A stretch of DNA of 44,704 nt, from positions 1-44,704 of the forward strand of contig DAOTXN010000147.1 in assembly GCA_034435435.1 (NCBI GenBank), read 5' to 3'. Positions 1 to 10,100 of this stretch are shown here, in pieces. The translations under genes and the position numbers were made by a program. Below the pieces are notes generated by a model. That model did no database searches. It had not been told where the DNA came from and was given only the letters and a program-made list of their open reading frames with translations. This stretch comes from DAOTXN01 sp034435435. Lineage in GTDB: Bacteria; Chloroflexota; Anaerolineae; S140-20. Within the stretch, counting starts at the first letter, position 1. Every line of letters starts with the position of its first letter.

Positions 1-1389
1 CAAAATGCCCTCACGTAGTTGGATCATGAACGACACAGCGAGATGCGTTACGACGCCAAGCCCGCATTACTTTCTGCTTGGGTGGCGATGCACAGCGGCG
101 CGGTATGGCTTTGCGCTCGACCTTACTCTCAACTGGCAGCAATGCCACGGCGGCGCCGAGCGCTGGAGGGGGATCTCCTTCCAAAGGCGTGATCACAGGA
201 TACAAGCGCTCGAGCCTGATACGCGCATCGTCGGTAGTGAATTGCCAGTTCACCGTGGTTGCGCTGGTGTTGCGAGCTTGGGTCCAGGCCAACACTTGTC
301 TTTCCAGAATCTGCCGTGTCCCAATGCGTCGATCCAAACACTGGCGGCTGAGCACGCTCAACTCGGTCTCGGCCATATTCAACCAACTACCGTGTTTGGG
401 GGTGTAGTGAATTTCCAACTTGTTCAGAATGCGTTGAGCCTCGGCCGGTGGAAAGGCTTCGTACAGCGCGCCCCCGACGTGGGTGTTCAGATTGTCCATC
501 ACCAGCACGACCTTCTCGGCATCCGGGAACAATACGTCCACGATGTCCCGCACCAGATAAGCCCAGTCCTTGCGTGTGCGCCGCTTCGTGACACGGGTCC
601 AACGTTGGCCCAGCAGCGGGGCAAAAACCATAAAGATGTTGGCAACCCCCTCGCGTTTGTACTCGTAGTCGTGGCATTCTGTCTGTCCAGGCTTCAGTGG
701 CAGCGGAATTCGCGTCTCCGAGACCAGTTGATAGGGCATTTCGTCCATGCATACCAGCGGTCGCTTGGGATCCAAGGGTCTACGATAGACTTCCAGGATG
801 TCTTCCATGTGGCAAACGAACTCGCCGTTTTGCCCCGGCGGAATGCACCATTCCTTCTTGAGCCAGGGTTTGAGTTCATTCGCCTTCAACGTTTGGCGCA
901 CGGTCTCGTAAGAAATCGGTTCGTCAAATATCGCCAACTCGACCGCCTTGTCCGCCAGCAGACGCAACGACCAGCGAGCGTAACCCTCTGGCGCAGGCCC
1001 ACACAGCATCGCGATCAAGCGCGCCTCGCATTCGCCATCGATTCTACGTCGACGATGATTCCGCGTCGAATGCCCATGCAGGGCTATCTCGAAGCTCTCC
1101 AGCACAAACCGCTCCCGAATATTCGCCACTGTGCTCACATTAACTTCCAACGCTTCGCTGATTTTTGCATCCGTCCAAGCCGGAGCATCGGGACTACTGT
1201 CTGCCTTCAACATGATCCGCGCATGGACCAGTTTGCGCGCCGCCGCCTTGCCTTTCGCCAACATCGCTTCCAATCGTACACGCTCTTCCTCGGTCAACGT
1301 GATAACAGACTTTTTCATAGCTCTGGGCCCCCTTTGGAGTGCGTTGTTCTCGCATCCTTAAGGGTACCCCAGATTTTGTCACAGGGAAA
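1..1389 (-). mobile_element. IS630-family insertion sequence, one end visible
   Basis: The element consists of the transposase gene (11-1318, minus) plus a noncoding margin ending close to 1389, where pglZ-like coding sequence starts. The margin holds the segment GGTACCCCAGATTTTGTCAC (about 1363-1382), which resembles IS630-type ends. The other end is not in the window. The first bases, CAAAAT, also occur in the inward-read right margin (TGACAAAATCTGG), so the left terminal repeat may straddle the window edge; six bases is weak evidence. The exact boundaries and the TA target duplication cannot be confirmed here. Confidence 0.6.
11..1318 (-). CDS. IS630-family transposase with C-terminal extension
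   Basis: This is a DDE transposase that would catalyse cut-and-paste movement of its element. An N-terminal helix-turn-helix part (about residues 45-80) is followed by the DDE domain. The catalytic triad is visible as D191 (VCMDEMP), D274 (VLVMDNLNTH) and E316 (LNMAETEL). The recognisable family sequence ends near residue 375 (RLERLYPVI). About 60 further residues are proline- and arginine-rich and look like readthrough into noncoding or flanking sequence, so the original stop may be lost. The gene runs opposite to the BREX genes it abuts. The start is the ATG at 1318. The catalytic residues are intact, so it may still be active if both ends survive. Confidence 0.85.
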   Translation of the reverse strand: MKKSVITLTEEERVRLEAMLAKGKAAARKLVHARIMLKADSSPDAPAWTDAKISEALEVNVSTVANIRERFVLESFEIALHGHSTRNHRRRRIDGECEARLIAMLCGPAPEGYARWSLRLLADKAVELAIFDEPISYETVRQTLKANELKPWLKKEWCIPPGQNGEFVCHMEDILEVYRRPLDPKRPLVCMDEMPYQLVSETRIPLPLKPGQTECHDYEYKREGVANIFMVFAPLLGQRWTRVTKRRTRKDWAYLVRDIVDVLFPDAEKVVLVMDNLNTHVGGALYEAFPPAEAQRILNKLEIHYTPKHGSWLNMAETELSVLSRQCLDRRIGTRQILERQVLAWTQARNTSATTVNWQFTTDDARIRLERLYPVITPLEGDPPPALGAAVALLPVESKVERKAIPRRCASPPKQKVMRAWRRNASRCVVHDPTT

Positions 1390-3204
1390 ATGAATCTTGA
1401 CAGACCACTAGAGCATGACCCAGCCGCCCTGGCCCGCAAACTGGCGCAGGTGAAAATCTTGGCAGGTTACCCGCCCACAGTGGGCCAACGCATCCTCGGC
1501 CCAGAGTACGGCCATCTGGCTGCTCTAAACCTCGACCTCAGCAGCCTGCCGGTCCGCGAAACCGAGTTAGCCGGTGCTGTAGACCAGATCCGCGTTCATC
1601 TGAAGACCCTGGCGGAGACCCTGCTACCGTCCGAGGCGTTGCCCACAGCCCTCGCTCAAGTCAGCGGTCACCTGGTGGCCGAATTTGAAACGCTCCAATC
1701 ACTTCTGAAATCCAGCGCGGCTGTCGTTGTGGACGCCGACCTCGTGCAGCGGGTCCGTCACAAGTTCACCCCCATTCGCGACCAGTTGGAGCAAGAACTG
1801 GCCGACCTGGATTTGCTGATCACACCGTTACGCCCACCCAGGCCAAATCCTGATGGAAGCTGGGCTGCCGATAACTGGCTGGAGTGGGCCGTCAAGCACT
1901 ACTTGCCCTATCGGTTCTGGCTGGAAGAGATTGGCCGTCACGACCACGAGATCGCCGTCCAGGCCGACGCCTTTGCCGAATGGCTCTACGATCACTACCC
2001 AATGCTGCAGTTAACCTATCCTCGAATGGTCTATCGGGGCCTGTTAGCCCTACGGGATCGGCTCACCGGTCCTGCTCCAGTCCTGGTGGCTGTGGTGGAC
2101 AACCTCAACTACAAGTTCTTCCCCGATCTGGTGCGTTATCTCCAGACCCAGGGCTTCTTTAGCCAAGAGACCATTCCTCACCTGGCGATGCTCCCCTCTT
2201 GCACTGAGGTGAGCAAAAAGTGCCTGTTCATCGGCCAGCCAGAGCCTTTCCCTGGCACTGCCTATGAAAAGCCGACGCTCGCGGCTTGGGAACACACTCT
2301 AAAAGGGCGACGGATTCGCTACTTGCCTCATGTTGGCGCACTGCGCTCGGTCAAGCGACGGGAACACGATGTCTACTTTTTGAACTACTTGCCGGTAGAC
2401 GAAGCATTACACGACGACGAGCAACAAACCGGTGTGTTCTACAGCGCCGCCGTCCGCCAGCGGTTGCGGGCGCTGACCCAAGACATCCGGGCGTTCGCTG
2501 AGCGGATCGGCGCCGAGGGTGATCTGGTTCTGGTCGTCGTCTCGGATCACGGCGCGACTCGCATTGCTGCTGAGGCGCCCAACGCCATTGATCGCCAATT
2601 CTACGCCGGTAGAGTGAAGGACAGGCATCACCGCTATGTGACCATAGACGATAAGCAACTCGCTGCTCTGCCGGACAATGTGCGCTTCGAGTGCTACGTC
2701 TTTGAGCGGGAACGCTTCGGTTTGCCGACCCATTATCTGGCCGCCCGCAGCACCTACCGTTTCGCTGACCCGGGCGAAGGCATCTATGTCCACGGCGGAT
2801 TGTCGCCTGAGGAGACCATCGTGCCCCTGGCCGTCTTTACGCCGGTTGCCGTCGCCTCCAGGCCGCTGACGATCCGCCTGCTGGCCGACGAGTTCCGCTA
2901 TGGCGTAAAATCGCTCCTGCGTTTAGAACTGGTCAATCCCAACCGCTATGGTTGCCAAGATGTGCACGTGGAGGTGCTCAACGCCAACGTCGAGGCGACT
3001 CCTGTTTTGCTGGGCGGCCTGGATGCACTGAGTCAGGCCGAGGTCTCAAGCGAGGTACGTTTCCGTCGCATGCCTGGCGAGATGACGGCTCTGCAAGTGC
3101 GGATGACCTACCAGTTCCTGGGCAAGTCGCACAGCCAGGTGGCGGAACTGCCGATCACGCTAAAACGGTTGATGACCACGACCTTCGACCTGGACGACCT
3201 GTAA
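1390..3204 (+). CDS. pglZ: PglZ, BREX alkaline-phosphatase-superfamily protein, 5'-truncated
   Basis: PglZ is the core BREX phage-defence protein with an alkaline-phosphatase/sulfatase fold. The phosphatase core is visible: a metal-site motif VDNLNYKFF near residue 237, SDHG near residue 385, and the family hallmark HGGLSPEETIVPL near residue 467. The 604-residue product begins at an ATG directly beside the IS630 end, and there is no ribosome-binding site or promoter of its own. Full PglZ proteins usually carry a longer N-terminal region. I infer that the insertion separated the 5' part of the gene, which would lie left of the window. It is followed by brxL after 51 bases, the gene order seen in type 1 and type 4 BREX loci. 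The truncated product could be inactive. Confidence 0.85.
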   Translation: MNLDRPLEHDPAALARKLAQVKILAGYPPTVGQRILGPEYGHLAALNLDLSSLPVRETELAGAVDQIRVHLKTLAETLLPSEALPTALAQVSGHLVAEFETLQSLLKSSAAVVVDADLVQRVRHKFTPIRDQLEQELADLDLLITPLRPPRPNPDGSWAADNWLEWAVKHYLPYRFWLEEIGRHDHEIAVQADAFAEWLYDHYPMLQLTYPRMVYRGLLALRDRLTGPAPVLVAVVDNLNYKFFPDLVRYLQTQGFFSQETIPHLAMLPSCTEVSKKCLFIGQPEPFPGTAYEKPTLAAWEHTLKGRRIRYLPHVGALRSVKRREHDVYFLNYLPVDEALHDDEQQTGVFYSAAVRQRLRALTQDIRAFAERIGAEGDLVLVVVSDHGATRIAAEAPNAIDRQFYAGRVKDRHHRYVTIDDKQLAALPDNVRFECYVFERERFGLPTHYLAARSTYRFADPGEGIYVHGGLSPEETIVPLAVFTPVAVASRPLTIRLLADEFRYGVKSLLRLELVNPNRYGCQDVHVEVLNANVEATPVLLGGLDALSQAEVSSEVRFRRMPGEMTALQVRMTYQFLGKSHSQVAELPITLKRLMTTTFDLDDL

Positions 3205-3255
3205 CCTGTTCTCGTCACTTGCCCACTTGCAAACTTGCCTGCATGGAGAGAGTCG

Positions 3256-4668
3256 ATGGAAACCTTTGAACAAAAGGCCCTGGACCATTACGGTGAAGTC
3301 ATCATCAACAAGCATCTGATCCACGAGGCTGGTTTTGGCGCACGAGCCATCCCCACCTACGTCGGCGAGTGGATCCTCTCGGCCTACGCCCAAGATGGCG
3401 AGCTGACCGAAACCAGCCGGGAAAAGATCGCCGCCTTTTTGAGCAAGTACCTGCCCACCAAAGGCCAGAAGGATGAGATCAAGAACCGTCTGCTCAAGAT
3501 GGAGACCGTACGTTTGCTAGACGATTTCAGTGTGGCCATCAACCTCAAGACCGGCGAGCGGCTGCTGCGCGTCCCCTTGCTCGACATCAACGATGCCCAA
3601 GTTAGCGGTCAAATTGTGGATCACAACGAGTTGCTGGTCACTAGTGGCGTGTGGGGCATTGGCGATTTGTTCTACGTGCCGCCGGAAGGTTCCCGAGAGC
3701 GCGGTCAGGTCTGGATGCGCGAATTCCGCCCCTTTCAGGTCAGCAGCATTGATCTGGCATACTTTCAGGACTGCCGGCGGCACTTTACACTGGACGAGTG
3801 GCTGGACCTGATGGTCTCCAGCATGGGTTTCAATCCGGGCGCGCTGGCCGAGCTCCAAAAGATCATCCTCATCACCCGTATCATCCCCCTGGCTCAGCCT
3901 CGGGTGAACCTGGTCGAGCTGGCCCCCAAAGGCACCGGCAAATCATTCGTCTACGACAACCTTTCCCGTTACGCCCGCGTCATCGGCGGCGGCAAGATTA
4001 CCCCGGCCGTGCTCTTTCATAACCTGGCCTCGCACACTCCCGGCCTGATCACCCGCTACGACGCAATCGTCCTGGATGAAGTACAGAGTATTCGAGGCGA
4101 CAGCGCCGGCGAGCTTGTCGCCGGGCTTAAGGTCTATCTGGAAGCGGGCCGTTACAGTCGCGGTCGCACGATGGGCACGGCTGAAGCCAGCTTTGTCATG
4201 TTGGGCAACATTACCCTGGACGAGAACAAGCGCCCACTCTACTCAGACGCCGGACTATTCCGTGAGATCCCCAACTTTTTGCAAGAGACCGCCTTCCTGG
4301 ACCGTATTCACGGTTTGGTAGCAGGGTGGGAGATGGGCCGGGTGACCAAAGACACACCATCGCGCAGCCTGGGTTTCAAAGGCGACTTTTTCTCAGAGGT
4401 TCTACACGCGCTCCGTCGTGAAGCCCAATACGACGAGTTCGTCTCGCAAGAGATGCGTCTGGTCGGCTGTGACGACCTGCGTGACCGAAAAGCTATCGCC
4501 CGTCTGGCAGCCGGTTTCCTCAAGCTGCTCTTCCCCGATTCAAAGCCAGCCCCGGAAGAGTTCCGCGAATTTTGCATTCGGCCTGCCGTTGCGCTGCGCC
4601 AGCGAGTGAGGGACGAGCTGCACCGCATGGACCCCGAATACGCTCAAGTGGAGATCGGCGTGGCGTAA
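3256..4668 (+). CDS. brxL: BrxL, BREX Lon-like AAA+ protein (short form)
   Basis: BrxL is a BREX AAA+ ATPase that assembles on DNA in characterised systems. Walker A is visible as APKGTGKS near residue 223, and Walker B as IVLDEVQ near residue 271. The product is 470 residues. That is shorter than type 1 BrxL (about 680 residues), and I see no C-terminal Lon protease domain. The ATG at 3256, preceded by GAGAG, is preferred over an upstream in-frame start at 3235. It follows pglZ and probably shared its transcript, so the IS630 insertion upstream could be polar. The next gene has its own leader, so this is likely the end of the BREX operon. Confidence 0.9.
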   Translation: METFEQKALDHYGEVIINKHLIHEAGFGARAIPTYVGEWILSAYAQDGELTETSREKIAAFLSKYLPTKGQKDEIKNRLLKMETVRLLDDFSVAINLKTGERLLRVPLLDINDAQVSGQIVDHNELLVTSGVWGIGDLFYVPPEGSRERGQVWMREFRPFQVSSIDLAYFQDCRRHFTLDEWLDLMVSSMGFNPGALAELQKIILITRIIPLAQPRVNLVELAPKGTGKSFVYDNLSRYARVIGGGKITPAVLFHNLASHTPGLITRYDAIVLDEVQSIRGDSAGELVAGLKVYLEAGRYSRGRTMGTAEASFVMLGNITLDENKRPLYSDAGLFREIPNFLQETAFLDRIHGLVAGWEMGRVTKDTPSRSLGFKGDFFSEVLHALRREAQYDEFVSQEMRLVGCDDLRDRKAIARLAAGFLKLLFPDSKPAPEEFREFCIRPAVALRQRVRDELHRMDPEYAQVEIGVA

Positions 4669-4692
4669 ATGCCGTCGTCGGCTGTGACGTTT

Positions 4693-4738
4693 TTGTCATA
4701 TAGGGATCATATTAGACTCGGTCCGACAGTGCTATGAT
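4693..4738 (+). promoter_or_regulatory. Leader of the kinase block with 11-bp direct repeat
   Basis: The 133-base gap after brxL holds TCATATAGGGA immediately followed by TCATATTAGAC, two direct repeats with an 11-base period. Tandem sites of this kind suit a winged-helix OmpR-type regulator, and such a protein is encoded at 12766-14730. A possible -10 element TATGAT lies at 4733-4738 with TTAGAC at 4712-4717; the 15-base spacer is short. The words TTTGTCA and ATAGG recur upstream of the SPFH gene at 14767-14779. Binding is inferred, not seen. Confidence 0.35.
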
Positions 4739-4801
4739 AGAGGCGTGTTCGGCGACCTGCGAGCACCCCATCACGTCCGTCTTTAATCGCACCGAGGCGA
4801 T

Positions 4802-7108
4802 GTGTTGAGCGACCAAACGGACAACAACTATCGGATTAACGAACCCGTCATCGCCCAAGTGGAACAAGTCTTCCCCTTTGGCGTCTTTGCTCGCCTGCCC
4901 AACGGCGCCCGGGCTTACGTGCGTAAGCGAGAGCTCACCTTGACGGGTAATGTGGACCCCCGTCAGGTAGTCTCAGAAGGCGAGCACATCAAGGCCGTCG
5001 TGATTGCGCTGGCTCAAGCCGAGCGGAACCTCGAGCTGAGCGTTCGTCAGGCCGAGCCAGACCCGTGGGATACAGTTGCGCGCTCGCTCAGCGTTCGATA
5101 TACCGTCATCGCTACGGTGAAGAAGCTGTCAACCCGAGGCGTTCTGGTCCAGGTTGTCCCCGGTGTGGACGGCTTTATCCCTTTGGCCGAGCTGGCGCCC
5201 TGGTCTGTAGAAAAGCCCGATGATCTATTGTGGCCTGGCGATCACGTGGAAGCGATGATCACACATCTCGATCTCCCGGTCAGACGCCTGCGGCTCAGCA
5301 TCCGCCAACAAATGAAACACGCGGCCCAGGTCAGGGAAATGGTAGCGTTCTTGAGGGAGAAGGAAAAGGCGGAGGAAAAACTGCCCGCCGAGGTTACTGA
5401 CGAGTCGTTTACCAGGGAAGAGTTTGCATCTCTTGAAGTGGGAGTTGAAAGTGTGGCCCCGGATATCGCCGAGCGGCTGGGACGAATTTTGATCGTAGAA
5501 GACCACGAGGATGTTCGCGAACCGCTGGTCGCGTGGCTGCGCCGATTGGGTTTTTCGACCGAGGGCGTCACGTCGCCGGCAGAGGCATTGGCTTGCTTGC
5601 AAGAAGGCAATTGTGGGCTGGCCTTGATTGATCTGGATCTGTCTGGCGAGGATGGTTTGAATCTCACTCGGACCATCGCTCAAGGGACCTCAGACACACA
5701 ACTGGCAGTGATGAGTTCTCCTGAGTGGATTGCGCAGCGGCTATCAGAATTGACCGCGCTGCGGGTGGTGGCAGTCTTTGTCAAGCCGTTGGATTTGAGC
5801 GAGATTCTCGAGACACTCATCCAGGTGGGTCAAGGCGAGACCCCCGATCCGCTTAGACCGGCGGCACCGAAACTGGATGAAGAGAAGAGCCTGGACTCAC
5901 ACCAGCAATTAGCTGAGACCATGCGCAGCGGCCTGCCACTGCAGGCACGATTCCGGGCCGGCCTGGAAGAGCTGGTGCACACGTCCCGTGCTGAGGAGGG
6001 TTTAGTCTTTCAGCTCGACCCGCATTCACAGCAGGTGACCATCGTGGCCCAGGCCGGGGATCTCGCGTTGAATCGAGCGGCGCTTTATATGCTGGTCGAG
6101 AGCCCGGTCAAGGATGTGATCCAAGAGCGGGATGCGGTGTTTGAGACACACGTTTCCCGTCAGGCCGCAGCTCGTTTCAGCAAATTGCTAGACTTGCTGC
6201 CTTTTGAATCCTGCCTGGGAGTACCTATCCCGGCCGGCGGTGAGGTGCACCACGCTCTTTTTTTGTTCCATCGCCAGCCGGACGCTTTCTCTCGCTATCG
6301 CGTGCGAGATGCGCAGGCCATGGCGATGTTGTTCAGTGTAGCCCTGGAGGGCCAGGCACTGGAAGAGCGTATTCGGGCAGTCAGTCCCTTTTTGTTGAGC
6401 GGTCAACTGGCGACGGGGTTCAGCCACGAAGTATACAACAAGATGCTCGGCCTAGAGCTGCAGATCCGCAACCTGCGGGCCGATTGCGAGCGTTTGCAGT
6501 TGGGAACGGCGTCTATTGACTCCCTCGCGCCACACCAGGCGCTCGATCAACTCTTGACTGCGGCTCTCGATTTGAAGGACGCAGCGACCCTCTTTCAAAA
6601 ATTAGTCCGGTCCGAACAGGAAGAGAGAGTGGACGTGAACGGGGTGATCCAGCGAGCCAATCAGTTGCTGCACCCCATCGCCCGCCGACACCAGGTCAAG
6701 ATCGAAACCGCGTTGATGCCGGACCTGCCCCCTATCCTTGGCAGCGCCATTCGTCTGCAACAGGTGTTCTTGAACGTGATGCTGAACGCCGTCCAGCACA
6801 TAGCCCCCAAGGTGAAACGTTGGTCTGAAACTCGGGGGTTATTGCGCATCATCACGACCCTGGAGCCGGAAAAGGAACGTCCCATTCAGGTGCGCTTTGC
6901 CGACAATGGACCAGGCATCCACCACCGTTCGTGGGAAAGTATCTTTGGCCTGGGCTTTTCCACCCGACCAGGAGGGACCGGCCTGGGATTGTTCATCGCC
7001 AGGAGTCTGGTCGAGTCCGTGGGAGGGGCGATTTGCGTAGAACAGAGCCTGATCCCAACCGGCACAATCTTTCGGGTCGAATTGCCGGCAGCGACGGGCA
7101 AGGCGTGA
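4802..7108 (+). CDS. S1-S1-receiver-GAF-histidine kinase fusion protein
   Basis: This is a soluble hybrid signalling protein of 768 residues. Two S1-type OB-fold domains occupy about residues 13-83 and 98-170. A receiver domain covers about 229-345 (RILIVEDHEDV, phospho-acceptor Asp in ALIDLDLSGEDG, switch Lys in VFVKPLD). A GAF-like domain covers about 370-520. A dimerisation helix carries the H-box FSHEVYNKM, then the ATPase has an N-box (FLNVMLNAVQH) and G-boxes (FADNGPGI, GGTGLGLFIA). There is no membrane segment. S1 domains usually bind single-stranded RNA, so I infer intracellular sensing of RNA or nucleotides. The start is GTG 4802, since the ATG at 4800 runs straight into a stop. It is first in a same-strand run of signalling genes, with the next start 20 bases downstream. 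Confidence 0.8.
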   Translation: MLSDQTDNNYRINEPVIAQVEQVFPFGVFARLPNGARAYVRKRELTLTGNVDPRQVVSEGEHIKAVVIALAQAERNLELSVRQAEPDPWDTVARSLSVRYTVIATVKKLSTRGVLVQVVPGVDGFIPLAELAPWSVEKPDDLLWPGDHVEAMITHLDLPVRRLRLSIRQQMKHAAQVREMVAFLREKEKAEEKLPAEVTDESFTREEFASLEVGVESVAPDIAERLGRILIVEDHEDVREPLVAWLRRLGFSTEGVTSPAEALACLQEGNCGLALIDLDLSGEDGLNLTRTIAQGTSDTQLAVMSSPEWIAQRLSELTALRVVAVFVKPLDLSEILETLIQVGQGETPDPLRPAAPKLDEEKSLDSHQQLAETMRSGLPLQARFRAGLEELVHTSRAEEGLVFQLDPHSQQVTIVAQAGDLALNRAALYMLVESPVKDVIQERDAVFETHVSRQAAARFSKLLDLLPFESCLGVPIPAGGEVHHALFLFHRQPDAFSRYRVRDAQAMAMLFSVALEGQALEERIRAVSPFLLSGQLATGFSHEVYNKMLGLELQIRNLRADCERLQLGTASIDSLAPHQALDQLLTAALDLKDAATLFQKLVRSEQEERVDVNGVIQRANQLLHPIARRHQVKIETALMPDLPPILGSAIRLQQVFLNVMLNAVQHIAPKVKRWSETRGLLRIITTLEPEKERPIQVRFADNGPGIHHRSWESIFGLGFSTRPGGTGLGLFIARSLVESVGGAICVEQSLIPTGTIFRVELPAATGKA

Positions 7109-7121
7109 ACGGTGAGGAGCG

Positions 7122-7142
7122 ATGAGCGATGAGCGATGAGCG
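7122..7142 (+). repeat. Tandem GATGAGC heptamers over the start of the large kinase gene
   Basis: Three GATGAGC heptamers run across the start of the next gene, placing ATG codons at 7122, 7129 and 7136, one in each frame. The first opens a five-codon peptide (MSDER), the second is the start of the 1499-residue kinase, and the third ends after seven codons. Slippage would change spacing to the ribosome-binding site, but some ATG would stay in frame with the kinase. Confidence 0.6.
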
Positions 7143-10100
7143 GCTACGGGTTTTACTGATAGACGATGAAAAAAGCTTGCGAGAACCCCTGGAAAAGTTC
7201 CTGGAAGGCAATTTCGGCTACTGGGTGGACGCTGTCGCCAGCGGTGAGGAGGGGCTGCGTCAGGTACAAGAGGCTCACGGTCAGTATGATGTCGCCTTGA
7301 TTGACGAGGTCCTTTTGGAAGGGCCGGATGGCATTGAAACCATGCAGCAGATCAAGGCGCTTTATCCCAACGTAGAAGTCATCATATTCACCGGCTGGGG
7401 GCCAGAATCTAAACAACGGGCGATCCGGGCCGGCGCCTTTCGGTATTTGGAAAAGCCTGTTAACAACGACGAACTGGCCATGCTCATCCGCACGGCGGCG
7501 CAACAGGTGCGCCTGCGCGACATTGGCAGGGCCATTCTGGCAGAACGAGAGCCTGATCAAGTGCTCGCAAGCATTGGCAGAGCTGCCTGCTCCCTGGCTC
7601 TGGCTGACGATGCAGCCATTGTGCTTTTGGATCCGGCTACGGGAAAGTTGAGAGTTTATTCCAATACCTATGCGGCTGAGCAGCAATGGCAAAAACATTT
7701 CCAAGATCAGAATCTCTCCAGGGAGATCATCCGTACCGGCCAGGTCGTACAGGTCCCAGATACAGCGCAGGACGAGCGAGTAAACCCGCAGGTAGCGCAG
7801 ACCGGTATCCGTTCCTTTGTGGGGTTGCCCATTCCCGGCGAAGGCGGGAACCTGGGCGCGCTCTATGTTTATAGCCAGAAACCGATGCGGTTTGAAGAGT
7901 GGGGAACCGTCGCCGTGCTGCAAACCCTGGCCGGACAGGCCGGGTTGGCCATTACCAATGCTCAAGCTTTTCACCAGGTCCGCGCTCACGCCTGCTATAT
8001 GGAGGCCCTGGTGCAGGCCGGACAAGGGTTGACCAAAGCCACACACTTGGAGGAGCAGCTCGCATTGGCGTGGGGCTTTGTGCGCGAGCAGTTGGAGGTG
8101 TCTACCTTTTTCGTGGGTTTGTTTGACCGAGAAGCAGACGTTTTGACTTTCCCGCTGGCTTATGACGAGGGCCAGCCGATTGAGATTCCTGAGCGAATTC
8201 TGGGTGGTGATCCCAAGGAATGGGGTGCTGCCGGTTATGTGGTCAAGACCGGGCAGGAATTGTATTGGCCCACACAGGAAAGTAGCAAGGCGCACTGCCT
8301 TTCTTTGGGTATTAAAGGTATTCAAATCGGCAAGCCGTGCCAGTCCTGCTTTTATCTGCCTCTGAAGGCAGGTAATCAGGTTACGGGAGTGGTATCCATT
8401 CAAAGTTACAGCTCCTATGCCTTTACCCCCATCCTGTTGGATGCCTGCCGGGCTTTGGGGAGCCAGTTGAGCGAGGCTCTGGAGAACAGGCGGTTGTTTT
8501 CCGAACTGGTGGAGACCAAGGAGTGGCGAGAGGCCCTGATCGAGAACGCCTTTGACGCGGTGGTTGCCATTGACCGAAACAAGCGGATTACCGTGTTTAA
8601 TCAGCGGGCGGAAGAGATGTTTGGCCGGACAGCCGAGGAGATGAGTGGCCGGACAGTGGCTCGACTGCACGTGGATGTAAGCAAGGCACAAGAAATCTTT
8701 GATATAGTGGACAAAGAAGGAGCGATTTCAGGCTGGAAAGTAGAATTGAAGCACCGCGATGATACCCCTATCCCGGCCTTGCTCTCTGCCACCCTGATAA
8801 GAGACAGCGGCGGTCGTCCCATCGGACAGGCTGGTTTTATGCGCGACTTGCGCAAAGTCAATCTGTTGGAGGAACGACAGCAAGCTCTGATGCAGGTAAG
8901 CCAAACGATCACCAGTACGTTAGAATTGGATACAGTTCTAGAACGGGTCATACAGGCCGCGGTCGCGGCTTTCCCGGCGGCCCAGGCAGGAGCCATTCAT
9001 CTCTACGATGAGCGGAGTGGTGACTTGTGTTTGCGAGCCAACACATTTGGCTATAGTCCTTCAGCCGCCGAAGCGCTGTGCTTCAAGGCCGGCGAAGGCA
9101 TTGCCGGCTGGGTGTTCCAAAACCGGCAGCCAGCGGTGGTAGACGATGCCTTCCAAGATCCCCGCTACAAGTGGATTGAGCATCCAGAGGTGTCAGCCCA
9201 CCGGTCTATGGTCTGTGTACCACTTGAGGTGAGAGGCCAAGTGATCGGCGCTTTATCCTTGAACACGGTGGATAGTGCGGGTGTCTTTCACGCCGATGAT
9301 CTGGGCTTGCTGACCACGTTCGCCGATCAAGCAGCGATTGCCATTGACAACGCCCGCCGGATGCATGAATTGGAGCAAATGCGCCGGGCCGCAGAGGCAA
9401 TGGCGCGAGTTTTTGAACCCCCCCAGGCCTTGCAGCAGATTGCCAGGAGCGCCAGACAGGTTCTCGAAGCTGACTCTTCGGCCATCTGGTCTTATGATCA
9501 AGTCCTGGATCAGTTTATCCCGGAAGAACTGGTAGCTGTTGGAATTCCACCTGATGAACTGGAACGCTTTAGGCAAGAGGAGCCCAAGCCCGGTCGTACC
9601 GCGGACACGGTGATGCAAAGAGGTTACATCGCAGTGCAGGACATCTCGCAGCCTGAGTACGAATTCTTGGGTCAACCCACGCGCCGGTTATTAAATCGCA
9701 TCGGTGTACGATGTTTTCAGGGGATTGCGTTGCGAGTCGGGGAAGAAAGTCTGGGCGTACTGTATGTAAACTATAAACATACGAAAACCTTGGGCGAGGA
9801 GGAAGAAGCCACTCTCAGAACGTTCGCCAGTCACGCGGCCCTGGCCCTGAAAAACGCCCGTCTCCTGACCCAAATGGAACGAACAAGAAGGGCAACCGAG
9901 GTCATCGCCCGGGTCACAGTGCAGGAGGACCTGCATCATACGCTCACCACCATCGCTCAACACACACGCCGGGTTTTGAGTAGCGATGCCGTCAATATCT
10001 ACGAGTTTGATGAAGATGCGGGTCAATTCGGCGAATGGACAGCAGAGATCGTGGATGCTCGCGATCCTGGCTCCGTGCGACCAGCGGACCAGTTGACACG

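Noticed and set aside
7122..7142. Phase-variable switch by heptamer slippage
   Set aside because: Each heptamer carries an ATG, so changes in copy number keep one ATG in the kinase frame. Only spacing to the ribosome-binding site would change.
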